From Merluccius polli (lineage: Eukaryota > Chordata > Actinopteri > Gadiformes > Merlucciidae), in NCBI GenBank assembly GCA_030340625.1, contig JAOPHQ010003982.1, positions 246,001 to 310,000 on the forward strand: 64,000 nt of DNA. The letters run 5' to 3'. A program made the translations under genes and the position numbers. The notes beneath the pieces are model-generated. The model was given only the letters and a program-made list of their open reading frames with translations. It ran no database searches and had not been told where the DNA came from. This document shows, piece after piece, positions 48,401 through 59,890 of the stretch. How positions within the stretch are numbered: position 1 is the stretch's first letter; every line of letters begins with the position of its first letter.

Positions 48401-49187
48401 GGCGTGGATCCAGACTCACCAACAACAGCTGTTACCCTACCAGATCGCAAACACCCTTTCTTTGAGTCATACAACTGCTGCAAGCCGTTTGCAAGCTGAA
48501 ACGCCACCTGGACAGCTACGGGTACCGAGGCACAGGAGTCATGGATTTGGTATCCGAGTGTAATGCCCGGTAGAAGGTCCGAGCTGTTGTTAATTTCTTC
48601 AACGGCGAAGACCATAGCACGCGAAAAACGCATTTCACGCGTGTTCATGCTGCAAAGAGAATGGTAAATGCATGCATGACATTTTACAGATTGTTTAAAT
48701 TGACGTTGATGCAGCTGCAGATTTTGTTTGATATACTGTATTGTATCATATATTTTTGGATAATATTTGCATATAATCAAATGTGTATTACAGCAAATCT
48801 ATTTTTACTTGTGCACTATTTTTCCCCTCTAACTCACCTTCCGGTACATTCTCGAGGCTCTGGTAGGCTGGTGTAATTATTCTTCACTGTTTTCATGTTG
48901 TAATGTATCGAAAAAACACCGCCAATAAGGTAGTCCCCGTCCCGTGTGAATGCAGCGGGTCGAGGAGTGCCTCGAAGCATACATTTAACAGAATCAGTAG
49001 CATTCCCTGCATCAGATAAATCCCTAATCCCAACCTTATCACCGGTCTCAGGCCCCGCAGGGCCATGTCTTTGTAGTAGGTCATCTGCAGACTCACACAA
49101 AGCAAGAGAAAGACAGAGCACAACCAATCCCAGAGAGAGGGTTGGCCCAAACAAAACAATTACAGAACTCTTCATCCTTATCAACAT
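45402..49187 (-). CDS. OlfC-8, V2R-like class C GPCR (minus subfamily, b type)
   Basis: Eight exons, 898 residues: 49187-48838, 48649-48355, 48259-47970, 47754-47459, 47163-46958, 46828-46607, 46517-46394 and 46315-45402. Frames are intact. It is a near twin of OlfC-6 across coding sequence and introns. Differences include QKFQNTYTD in exon 5. The donor after 46607 is GC. The TATA box is kept, but the TGACGTA element is missing because of a short change at CCCTCCCTGTCATTTACTGC. It is the last minus gene before the divergent OlfC-9. Confidence 0.93.
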
Positions 49188-49232
49188 AGGGCTACGTGAT
49201 ATGGATGAGGCAGCTCCTGAATATTACAACAG

Positions 49233-49240
49233 TTTATATA
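49233..49240 (-). promoter_or_regulatory. OlfC-8 TATA box (TGACGTA box absent)
   Basis: TATATAAA on the minus strand, 53 bases above the start, as in the other b genes. The position expected for TACGTCA (near 49274) reads GTCATTTACTGC after a local deletion or replacement. Confidence 0.55.
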
Positions 49241-49502
49241 GACTCCGATATATGCTGACTCCCTCCCTGTCATTTACTGCTTCAGTGAATTGTATCTGTC
49301 TGGAATCCAATCAACAAGCAGAAACAAAGAACAATAATAACAATGAAAATAAATGACACTATGGTGGAGATAATCCACTTCCTGCGTTCAACACATTTGT
49401 CATGATTTGAAAATGTCTGTACATTTTGGCTAGTCTATATACACTGGGTTTTATATCTAGGTGTTCCTAGAAATGAATTAGTCAAGATTACTCAAGATAA
49501 CT

Positions 49503-49503
<1 letters not shown>

Positions 49504-49548
<45 letters not shown>
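49504..49548. repeat. (TA)n microsatellite, transposon-free copy
   Basis: A TA tract joined directly to the flank that elsewhere follows the transposons (CACTCGTAGGTGTACTTGGA here). It is the unoccupied counterpart of the tracts upstream of OlfC-3, -4 and -6. Confidence 0.85.
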
Positions 49549-49658
49549 CCACTCGTAGGTGTACTTGGAGCATGGCCAGATTTTACTTTCAAAGCAAATC
49601 AGACCCAAACAGTGTTAATACTTGATACTTGTGGTTCCTCCTGTGTTCAATATATTCA

Positions 49659-50025
49659 GATAGGGTAGGCTGGGGTATGGTAGGACAGGATAGGCTGGAC
49701 TAGGGTAGGGGTGTGTAGGCTAGTCTATGGTAGAGCAGGAGAGGCAGTTCCAGGGCAGGGTAGAGTATGCTAGGCTAACATAAGAGAGGGTAGGGTAGCG
49801 TAGAGGAGATTATGATAAACAAGGGTAGCATAACAGAGGCAGGTCGAATAGGGTAGGCTAATAAGGTAAGGCAGAGCAGGGTAGACTAGAGTACCATAGG
49901 GTAGTGTAGGACAGGGTAGGCTAGGACAGGACAGGTCAGATAGTGTAGAGTAGTAGTAGGGTAGAATAGATTAAGGCAGGGCAGGGTTGGGTAGAATGGG
50001 CACGGCAGAGTAGGGCAGGGCAGGC
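49659..50025 (+). repeat. Purine-rich GGGTAGG/GCAGG repeat, copy 4
   Basis: The most divergent copy, with an added segment near 49803-49865. It separates the divergent genes OlfC-8 and OlfC-9. Confidence 0.85.
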
Positions 50026-50098
50026 CAATTACTAACATGCTGCAGAAGAGCACAGAAACAGGAATAACATTGAATACCATTAAATCTCTGTGGTACTA

Positions 50099-50111
50099 CC
50101 ATCTAGTGGAC
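50099..50111 (-). promoter_or_regulatory. CTCF-like core upstream of OlfC-9
   Basis: CCATCTAGTGGAC about 510 bases before the OlfC-9 start, between two divergent genes. Confidence 0.4.
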
Positions 50112-50223
50112 ATATCACAAATGACGTGTTTGTGATCTTTACAGTTCAAAAACAAGTTGTTGGTTTAGTTTGAATCACAAATGGATTGTAGCCAAGAATT
50201 GTCAATGCAAAGTCACAATGATG

Positions 50224-50350
50224 TTAAGTCTAGTCAATTCAATTTTATTTGTATAGCCCTTAATCAGTTACAGTCTCAAACGGCTTCAGAGGCCACACAT
50301 TTATGACACCCCCTAACCCTAGCCCCCCAAAGGGCAAGAAAAAACTGCGT
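50224..50350. repeat. Interspersed-repeat-like fragment
   Basis: TCAATTTTATTTGTATAGCC followed by a CCCCCTAACCC stretch resembles a common fish interspersed repeat. No ends or coding were identified, and the family is uncertain. Confidence 0.3.
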
Positions 50351-50529
50351 CGGCCAGACGTCCAGTCATGATCACAGCAACACACTAAGACTATTGTTTA
50401 CTCTTATGTGGCAACATAGATGCAGGGCAATTATACATATAATTTGCTGTTATAATGCAGTCCATTCATCCTCAAAATGTCTATCCAGTCCTGATAGGCA
50501 CAACCGTCTTCAAAAAATATGTAAATTAG

Positions 50530-50559
50530 CAAAGGGGGTGGCATTAGACTGTTTATAAT
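50530..50559 (+). promoter_or_regulatory. OlfC-9 core promoter
   Basis: CAAAGGGG at 50530 and TATAAT at 50554, 63 bases above the start. The context ATTAGACTGTTTATAA is shared with OlfC-11. Confidence 0.5.
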
Positions 50560-50616
50560 GTTATGTTTGAGAAATAATTTAGTTTGAGAAAGGTGGGGTC
50601 AGATTGGAGGGCAGTC

Positions 50617-52265
50617 ATGAGAGCTCATAAAGAATCACACTTGCTCATATGTGTATGTTTATTTGTGTTGTCTTTCTCTTCCAATATGTCTTCAACAGGT
50701 CCCTTCTCTTGTATATTACGGAGACAATTTAACCTGAATGGAATGCACAAGTTTGGGGATGTTATTCTCGGAGGGATCTTCGAGATTAACTTTTTCACTG
50801 CATTTTCTGAACTGTATTTTACTTCGCAGCCGATTGAGCCCATCTGCCATGGGTGAGTCCATCTAGGATTGTGTTGATTAAGGCTATTTAACCATTTGCT
50901 GACACATAATAACTTTGCTAATATACAACAGATTTTGTATTATTATTCTTTTTTTAAATTGTTTTTCAGCTTTGATGTTCTAGGGTTCAGACAGGCCCAG
51001 ACCATGGCCTTTGCTGTTGATGAAATCAACAGAAATTCCAAACTGCTTCCTAATATATCGTTGGGATACAGTCTATATGATAGCTGTGTCGAACTAGGGA
51101 TATCATTCCGTGCAGCACTGTCTATGACCAGTGGCAGAGGGGAGCCATTTCAATTAAATGAGAGCTGTTACGGGAATCCTCCTGTGCTAGGTATTGTCGG
51201 GGATTCTTCCTCAACACGTACTATTGCCATTTCTAGTATCCTAAGCTTGTACAGGGTACCAATGGTAAGTCATATCTCAGACAAGGCTTCTGGTTGATGA
51301 TTGTCATTTCCTTTCAAATTATTAATCGGAAATAATCAATTTGAAGGTCAAATTTTAATGCAAATTATTGCTTTCAACAGGTGAGTTATTTTGCCACATG
51401 TTCCTGTCTGAGTGACAGAAGGCAGTTCCCATCTTTCTTTAGAACTATTCCAAGTGACGCATTTCAGGTAGTTTTCATGACCACAGGAACAATATTTACA
51501 TGCATGAAAAAAGCCTTGTTGAAATTTGAATTAAATATTGAAACAAATGTTGATCCTAAATTATCCACAAGCTATTTGACTTTTTTTAATTGAACCAGGT
51601 GCAAGCTATGCTCCAAATTCTAAGGCGGTTTGACTGGACTTGGTTTGGCCTGTTGATCAGTGATGATGACTACGGACTCCACGCCGCCCGATCCTTCCAG
51701 TCAGACCTGGCCCAGTCTGGTGGAGAATGTCTGGCATATCTAGAAGTTCTGCCATGGGGAAACGATGTGGCTGAACTGCAGAGGATTGTTGGCATAATGA
51801 AGAAATCCACATCCCGTGTAGTTATTGTGTTCGCACATGAGAGCAACATGCTTAATCTCATGAAAGAGGTTAATTATTTTATATGGATCTACTTTGTATT
51901 TCTATGTATGGCAATGGTGGTAGATTAGTGAAATTCAAAGTGAAAAGTACAAATATGTTACAGTACATGCCTTAATGGAATTAACACATCAAACAATCAA
52001 ATTCACAGGTGCTAAAGCAGAATGTTACAGGCCTACAGTGGATGGCCAGTGAATCCTGGACTATAGCCCCTGTGCTCCACACTCCCAGCTATATGCCTTT
52101 TCTTGCCGGCACTCTGGGCATTGCCATCCGCCGGGGGGAGATACCAGGACTCAGGGACTTCCTACTAAGAATACGCCCTGACAATGAAACACTCGGCAGT
52201 CAGCACAACAACTTAGTGCGGTTTTCACCTTAGACTGATTCAGAATCATTTTACACAGTCTTATA

Positions 52266-52307
<42 letters not shown>

Positions 52308-54870
52308 ATTTATTTATTTATTTATTTATTTAAATATTTTATACATTAATTTTGCAGGAATATTTGGCAACATATATGTGATTTCAACATGATTTGTGCC
52401 CTTCATTAGGTGAAGCAGTTCTGGGAGTACATATTTCAGTGTAAGTTTACATCCACTCACAGCAAGTTTTTGGATGGGTCCACTCTGGAAAGACTATGTA
52501 CAGGCAACGAGGTTCTTGGGAATATGGAGAATGAATTCCTGGATATGTCTAACCTCAGGCCAGAGTATAATGTGTACAAGGCGGTATATGCCCTGGCACA
52601 TGCCCTAGAGGACATGCTAAAGTGTGTTCCGGGGAGCGGGCCTTTCAAAGGTCAAAGCTGTGCCAGTTTACAAAGACTAGAGCCATGGCAGGTAATGATT
52701 TCCATTCAACTGTATTACTTTATTTAGTTGTGATCTTGAGAAATCAATAGAATCACATTACTTTCACTTGCTCTTTTCGTCCCCTACCATACAGCTTTTA
52801 TATTACCTGGGAAGGGTCAATTTCACTACAAATTTTGGTGATCAAGTGTCATTTGATGAAAATGGGGATGCTTTACCAATTTATGATGTGATGAACTGGA
52901 TGTGGCACCCAGATGGAAGCACAGAGGTTAAAAATGTGGGAGATGTGAAAGAATTGGCGTCGAAACTGATTCATCTTATCCTTGATGAAGGCAACATTTT
53001 TTGGAATTTTGAATCAAAAGAGGTCTGCAAGCTACCTATTGTCTGTGACGTGTTTGATTTATCATAATACTGTAAAATATTCTTAACGAAATAAAATTAT
53101 TCTCCCCATAGCCTCCCAAGTCAGTGTGTAGTGAGAGCTGTCCCCCAGGCACCCGCATGGCCAGAAAGAAGGGTGAACCTGTCTGCTGCTTCGACTGCAT
53201 TCTTTGTTCAGAAGGAAAAATTAGCAATGAGACAGGTTTGTTTGCAATACATATACAGTATATACTATGGGTGTAATGGTACACAGTCCGGTACGTAACT
53301 CGGTTTGTGGTCACGGTTCCGTACAACGGGAAAAAAGCAACAAAAAATCCCAAATGCATAAGGCTAGGTTTTTTTCATTTATTTCCAACAGAGAGTAGTG
53401 CATGTTACAGTTTGTTCCACCTAGTATCCGTTAGTCCCCCGAGATAGTTGGTACAGCATGTAGTGTATAAAGCAGTAAACATACACTCTCACCTCATCCG
53501 ATCCACCACTCGTTTTCCATTGCTGTTGTAGTTTTCTGGGAACCCGAAATTTCAAAAAAGAGTGAATAGAGAGATTAAGGGAATAGAGGGATTCAGTTGG
53601 GAACTACACCTCCCAACTTCTATTGGATTGTGTAAAGTAAGTGCGATATTGGCAGCTATTTCCATGGTCAGTCGGCAAACTTATCACGCTGTGTAAAAGC
53701 CGGTAGCAAAAATAGAAATTTCACTCACACACATGCTCCTAAATATAACACATTCGCACAACAGAATTTGTACCCTCATATGCGAGCGAAATGGTTGCAC
53801 TGTCAAGCTCTGGTCGTGTGACTGACTCAGTCAGATATACTCTTCATATGACTGCATGCACATACCATTACACCTAGTATATACAGTACTCTCACATTGG
53901 TATTGTTAAAAGCATAGCAATAACAAAATAAATAATAACTTCCTGTTGTTCATTAGATTCAACAGACTGCACCAGCTGTCCAGAGGATTTTTGGTCCAAC
54001 CCCCAACGTGATCATTGTGTACCCAAAAGCATGGAATTTCTTTCCTACTTGGAACCCCTGGGCATCTCCCTGACCACTGCTTCATTATCTGGCACACTTT
54101 TATGCAGTATTGTTATTGGAGTCTTCACCTATCACCGTACCACACCAGTGGTTAGGGCCAACAACTCAGAGCTTAGCTTCCTCATTCTGCTGTCACTCAA
54201 ACTATGCTTCTTATGCTCATTGCTTTTCATTGGTCACCCAAGGCTGTGGACTTGTCAGTTGAGGCATGCAGCATTTGGGATCAGCTTTGTTTTGTGTGTC
54301 TCATGTATCCTGGTGAAGACCATGGTAGTTCTGGCGGTATTTAGGGCCACCAAACCAGGTGGTGGTAGTAGTCTGAAGTGGTTTGGGTCAATGCAACAGA
54401 GAGGGACTGTTGTATTTCTGACTTTAATCCAAGCAGCAATTTGTACAACCTGGCTTGTGTCTTCCTCACCAACTCCTCACAAAAACACACAGTACTACAA
54501 CGACAAGATAATAGTTGAGTGTGTAGTGGGGTCCACAGTTGGATTTGGAGTCTTACTAGGCTATATTGGCTTACTGGCTATTCTTAGCTTCTTGCTTGCT
54601 TTCTTGGCACGGAATCTACCAGATAATTTCAATGAGGCCAAATTTATCACCTTCAGCATGCTGGTTTTCTGTGCTGTTTGGATAGCCTTCATCCCAGCTT
54701 ATATCAACTCCCCTGGTAAATATGCGGATGCTGCAGAGGTATTTGCCATTCTAGCTTCCAGTTTTGGGCTGCTACTGGCCCTATTTGGACCAAAGTGTTA
54801 CATAATTATCCTTAAGCCTGAGAAAAACACAAAGAAAGCATTAATGGGAAGAGGCACACTAAGATCATAG
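50617..54870 (+). CDS. OlfC-9, V2R-like class C GPCR (plus subfamily)
   Basis: Nine exons, 880 residues: 50617-50852, 50970-51264, 51381-51467, 51599-51868, 52009-52215, 52410-52691, 52795-53022, 53112-53235 and 53957-54870. Frames are intact. I chose MRAHKESHLLICVCLF because OlfC-11 begins the same way and it is followed by a hydrophobic signal peptide; an upstream ATG at 50584 is less likely. Flytrap motifs are GDSSSTRTIAIS, SYFATCSCLSD and DDDYG. The linker has CSESCPPGTR and the helices LPDNFNEAKFITFSM. The gene structure equals that of OlfC-1, including three extra introns in classical exon 3. The 721-base last intron contains a hAT MITE. A poly(A) signal follows the stop by 155 bases. 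Confidence 0.93.
52268..52330. repeat. (TATC)n then (TTTA)n microsatellite
   Basis: About ten TATC units followed by TTTA units in the OlfC-9 intron between exons 5 and 6. Confidence 0.9.
53266..53876. mobile_element. hAT MITE in OlfC-9 last intron
   Basis: Termini GGGTGTAATGGTA and inverted TACCATTACACC. A perfect 8-base duplication GTATATAC flanks it at 53258-53265 and 53877-53884, the hAT length. The interior (53362-53460) resembles sequence near 21548 and 40300 in the intergenic blocks. No coding seen. Confidence 0.8.
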
Positions 54871-55024
54871 AATCGTGGTTATCTGGTTATCTTTTTGAAT
54901 GAATAGACTGTCAGTGAGTCAAATTTAGACTACATTACCTACATTATGCAAATACTTCATTTTAAATTGTAGCCATTGTGAATCAGTTATAGATCTGTAA
55001 TGATTAGTTTGACCAACATCTGTC

Positions 55025-55030
55025 AATAAA
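55025..55030 (+). terminator. Poly(A) signal of OlfC-9
   Basis: AATAAA 155 bases after the stop, preceded by ACATCTGTC as for OlfC-1. Confidence 0.65.
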
Positions 55031-55105
55031 TCTTGTATTCAACATTGTGATGACACATTTTTTAACCGTATTATGCAAACCTAATTTTACTTTATGTTTC
55101 TGTAG

Positions 55106-55572
55106 AGCCTAGAAATCTAGACGCCCCTAGCGGCAGCAAATTTAATTTGCAGCCAGGGGGGTCTAGCACTTCTCCGTCGTTTTTCTGTGCTGGAAACAGA
55201 AAATCTGTCAGGCCAATCACAGCGTGAGGGGCGGAGTCGGAAGCCGGGCTACCTAATGATGACAGAGTTGCGACGGTTCCGTGTTAGAGGGAAACAATGG
55301 CTGCTGCTGCTGGCAAACAGCTGTCTTTCGACTCGGCTTTGGCCGCAACTCTTCAAGTTTAACATTTTATTTCACTATTCTTCCACAATCCACCATACGG
55401 AACACTTCCCATCGCTCTGACTACGTCACCTTCTTTGTTGCTCTGATTGGTTGTAGCGCTATCCTATTGCGTGCAGAGGGAACTTGAAAGACAACCGTTT
55501 ATCCCGCCCACACTGCCAATGGAGCAGTGCCAGACCCTACATCTTTTTGATGTGGGTCTGGCTTGCCAGGCT
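55106..55572. mobile_element. MITE-like element between convergent genes
   Basis: Imperfect inverted ends, AGCCTAGAAATCTAGAC on the left and AGCCTGGCAAGCCAGAC from the right, bound 467 bases. They look like a common fish hAT-type MITE, but no clear 8-base duplication was found. No transposase frame. Confidence 0.5.
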
Positions 55573-55965
55573 AGTAGAGACAGGTTAGAGCCCCATATCC
55601 TAGCCCCGGATTCCATCTACTTCTTGCCTTCACTCATGTGCATATCAATAGAAAACATAGCTAGTTAAAATGGTATGGTTACATGGTTGAGAGATTCTGT
55701 GCACAATTGAATGCTTTCCATAACAACAAATAAGTTGCAAATTAGGTGTTTTACATTTTGGGTATGAATTATTATTTTTAATGGATGCGTTTCCTACAAT
55801 TCACTGAAATTCAAATGTACTTGTTATCTATTGTTATCTTTTTAATTATTTTTAATGGATGTGTTTCCTACAATTCACTGAAATTCAAATGTACATGTTA
55901 TCTATTGTTATCTTGGTATGTTATCTATAATGGAAACAATCAACCATGGATGACTCAAATATAGC
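55573..55965. other. 3' flank of OlfC-10, no gene seen
   Basis: From about 55655 (AACATAGCTAGTTAAAATGG) it matches the 3' flanks of OlfC-4 and OlfC-7. A tandem duplication near 55786-55915 (TTTAATGGATG...TTTCCTACAATTCACTG) is local to this copy. Confidence 0.5.
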
Positions 55966-55971
55966 TTTATT
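55966..55971 (-). terminator. Candidate poly(A) signal of OlfC-10
   Basis: Minus-strand AATAAA 168 bases past the stop, conserved with OlfC-4 and OlfC-7. Confidence 0.5.
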
Positions 55972-56138
55972 AATGCATTTTAATGTAAACATAACATAAC
56001 TAAATACACAAATCTGCCTTTGTAATGTCACAAACATCTAAACTAAAGATGTACTGTGAAGACTATTTTGTTACATCATTATTGTTGACATCACTACATT
56101 CAAAAGTCAAAAGCATCTTAATTAATTAACAAAAAAAG

Positions 56139-59100
56139 TTATTTTTTACCCATTAAATTTTTCTTGGTGTTTTTCTCTGGCCTGAACAAAATGATAAAAC
56201 ATTTAGGAACGAATATACAAATAATCAATCCAAAACTAGAGGCCAATATGGCAAAAATCTCCACAGCTACAGTGAACTTCCCAGGGGAACTGATATAAGC
56301 TGGGATAAAAGTGATCCAAACAGCGCAAAATATTAGCATACTAAATGTGATTAGCTTAGCTTCATTAAAATTGTCAGGTAGTTTTCGGGCTAGAACAGCC
56401 AACACAAAACAAAATACAGCAAGGAGCCCGATGTACCCAAGCACAGCCCAGAAACCTATTGCTGAGCCTAATGCACATTCTAGAATGATTTTCTCATTGT
56501 AGGTGGTCAGGTTTCTAATCGAGAAAGGGGGCTTCAGAACCAACCAAATAGTGCATATCAAAACTTGAACAAATGTAAAAGATACTACAGTCATTCTCTG
56601 CTGTGTAGGCCCAAACCATTTTGCAATGTTGCTACCTGGTATTGTAGCTTTAAATGCCATCAACACCACTATAGTCTTGCCTAGAACACAAGAGATACAG
56701 AGGACAAATGTGATCCCAAAAGCTGTGTGGCGAAGCATACAGGACCAGTCTGAGGGACGACCGATGAAAGTCAGAGAACACAGGAAACACAGAGTCAAGG
56801 AGAAGAGCAGCAGGAAGCTAAGCTCAGAGTTGTTGGCCCTAACAATAGCAGATGCTCTGTGCTGGAAGAACACTATGGCTGTAACAATGGTTAAACATGC
56901 TCCTCCAACTGAGAATGATGTCAAGATAATTCCCAAGACCTCATGAAAGGAAAGAAACTCAACTGGCTTAGGAAGACACATGTTCTTCTCTGCATTGGGC
57001 CAGAACTCCTTGGGACAAGGGGAACAGTCAGATGAATCTAAGAAAGAAAAGTAATTAGAGAAGGTTTGGCAGTATTTCTATAGTTTACATTAGAATTAAT
57101 AACATTGATTATACCTGAAGTATTGCTTATTTCTCCTTCAGCACATGTTACACAGTCATAGCAGCAAACAGGTTTTCCCTTCAGGAGAACCTTGCGCGTT
57201 CCTGGTGGACAGCTGTCACTGCATACAGAACCAGGTACCTGATGCACGCACAAACATTTAAATACACCTTGACGTTTCTGAAAGGTGTGGTAAAATCAAA
57301 GTAAAGAAGGAATGAAAGTATAGTTCTCCCTGCCTTAGTGCCACCGTTTACCCAAATGATTTCCCTTTTTATATTGAACTTCTGGCCAGGAGAAAGAGAG
57401 TCATCGTAGTGTCCAACTGTTACAAATTCCAGACCGCCATTGTCATTTTTCTGCCAGTTAATCAGCTCATAAAAGGCCACAGGATCACCATTGGCATCAA
57501 ATGAGACATGGTAACCATTACGAGAGAAATGCACCATTTTCAACTGATCAAGGACCTGTATAGATGAAAAAATAATAATTATATGAATGAAATGTGTATA
57601 GAAAAGGTGGCATTTTCAGTAATTATCATCAAGGGGTTTGATGTCAAAATAATAATGCTATTGACCTGCAGTGGTTCAATTCTGATCAATCTGTCACACT
57701 GTACTGTAAAGTTTATCTTCTTACACACCAAATTGTGTATGGCATGTGCTATTGCGTAAACAGCTTTGTACACCATGTTTGTGATTCTGAGCTGAGAGGT
57801 GTCAGTGTAAGGGTTTTGGAGCTTCTGTATATCTTCAGTTCCATCACACACTCTGTCCGATGAGCCAGCTTATACAAACAGAGAAAGAGGAGTGTGTTGA
57901 AACAATGAGAGTAACAAACACTGAAAGTATTAATTTCGCCTTTCAATAGTCTTAGCAAAAAACAATGTATTTTATTCTGCTCTGAAAAACCAGAGTAGAA
58001 TAAACCCAAGTATAGGTAGTATTAATAATGAAACAAAATAATAGGAAATATAATATGAATTATCATTATTTTATGAATTCATTATTTTTATTGAGGTGGA
58101 GGATTGTGTGAGGAATCGTCCATGTCAATAAGCAGCACAGTGAGAGCTTTTGGAAACATACGATGAATAGTTATCTCACGCTTTTCTAGCTTGCAGTTGA
58201 ATGCACCCTCCCAAAACTCGGTAAGCAAGTGGGAAGCAGCCACTTTAGCAGGAGAAAGATCCATAATGTATTCTCTAAAACCTGGTATGACAGATTGTGG
58301 AATAGCAAATCCAATGGCTCCTGCACAAATCTGAAATCTCTGAACTTCCGGATCGGTTACCCAGGCCTCACTGCCAATCCATTGACGAGGAGGGGAGGGA
58401 TGTCGGGTCAGCTCCTCCAGTAGAAACCTCAAGTCACCTGTGGCTGTAAACGCCACGACAACCATGGCTGTGGAGCTGTAGATATTTCATAATATTTAAA
58501 TTATATTAACTTATTTTTTTTTCATTATTCTTCAATACACGTTTTATATTTGTAGTATCACAAGGTTACATAGGAACATGTTAACAATTCTCTTGATTGT
58601 CAAAATTACATTCACCTTAGTATGCTGAATATATTCAGAATAATCAATGTATGAACCTGCGGATAACGTCAGCCACCTGTCGAATCTTGCTCTGTGGATC
58701 ATTTCTATTGAATGATTCAGAGTATTCCACACATATACCCTCTTTCTGCGCTGCTCGTAGAAAGGAGGCCATACCATTGTTACCATAGTCTGAGTTAGAC
58801 CGGACAGCACCAATCCAAGTCCAACCAAAATATTTCACAAGTTTGGCAAGAGCATCAGCCTGGAACTGGTCACTTGGGATGGTTCTAAAAAATGTTGGGT
58901 ATTGCGTCCTGTCAGACAAACACGCGCATGTAGCGAAGTGACTGACCTAAGAAAAAGAAAACATTACACATGATGCATTTTTCCAATATACAAGCACTGA
59001 AATATAGTTTACAAAATTCTGCAGAATAAAAAAAAAAAAAGCCTACCAGTGGGATGTCAAAGGGCCCAACGATTCGTGATATGCTGATGCACTGTGTGGA

Positions 59101-59834
59101 TCCAGAATCACCAATAATAGCCAACACACTTCCAGATTGCGAACACACTTTACTGTTGTCAGACAATGGCTGAGGGTCATTTGTAAACTGGAATGCCACC
59201 TGGACAGTCAAAGGTACTGAGGCACAAGTGTCATGGATTTGATAACCGAGTGTAATGCCCGGCAGAATGTCAGAGCTATTGTTAATCTCGTCAATGGCAA
59301 AGGCCATAGCACGGGAGATGCGCAGTTCACGGGTATCCATGCTGCAGACAGATTGACACATACATCATGTTTTAATTATTTGAATTATATTAAATTAACT
59401 TTAATGGCTCTGAATAAATTGTGCTTTGCATGGTAAATGTTTCTAGTCAACATGTATATTCCAGCAACACAATTTCCAATTTTTCCCCCTTTAACTCACC
59501 TCCCAGTACATTCTAGAGGCTCCGGTAGGCTTGTGTAATTATTTTTTATTGTTTTCATGTAGTAATGTATTGAAAATGCACCTCCAATAAGGTAGTCCCC
59601 TTCCAGTGTGAATACAGGGGGTCGAGGAGTGCCTCGAAGCACACATTCAACAGAATCAGTAGCATTCCCTACATCAGATAAATCCCTAATCTCAACCTTA
59701 CCACCGGTCTCAGGCACCACAGGGCCATGTCTTTGTAGTAGGCCATCTGCAGACTCACAAAAAGCAAGAGCAAGACAGAGCACAACCAAACCCAGAGACA
59801 GGGTTCGCCCCCAAAAAACAAGAGAAGTCGTCAT
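56139..59834 (-). CDS. OlfC-10, V2R-like class C GPCR (a/b mosaic, shifted splice acceptor)
   Basis: Eight exons, about 887 residues: 59834-59500, 59341-59047, 58946-58657, 58475-58180, 57868-57666, 57555-57334, 57238-57115 and 57037-56139. The usual acceptor of exon 5 (TAG) reads TAT here. An AAG directly after it can serve instead, shortening the exon by three bases and keeping frame. Exon 1 is b-like (CESADGLLQRHGP) and exon 2 begins b-like and ends a-like (FQFTNDPQ). Helix 1 has the b motif HRASAIVRANN, and the rest with tail NTKKNLMGKK is a type. The start MTTSLVFWG lies about 33 bases below the cap site predicted from TATATAA at 59897. The donor after 57334 is GC. It stands alone between two plus-strand genes. 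Confidence 0.85.
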
Positions 59835-59890
59835 CCTTAAAATGTCCACGTATGTGTTGTGGATCACGTAGCTCTCCATGGTACAACAGC

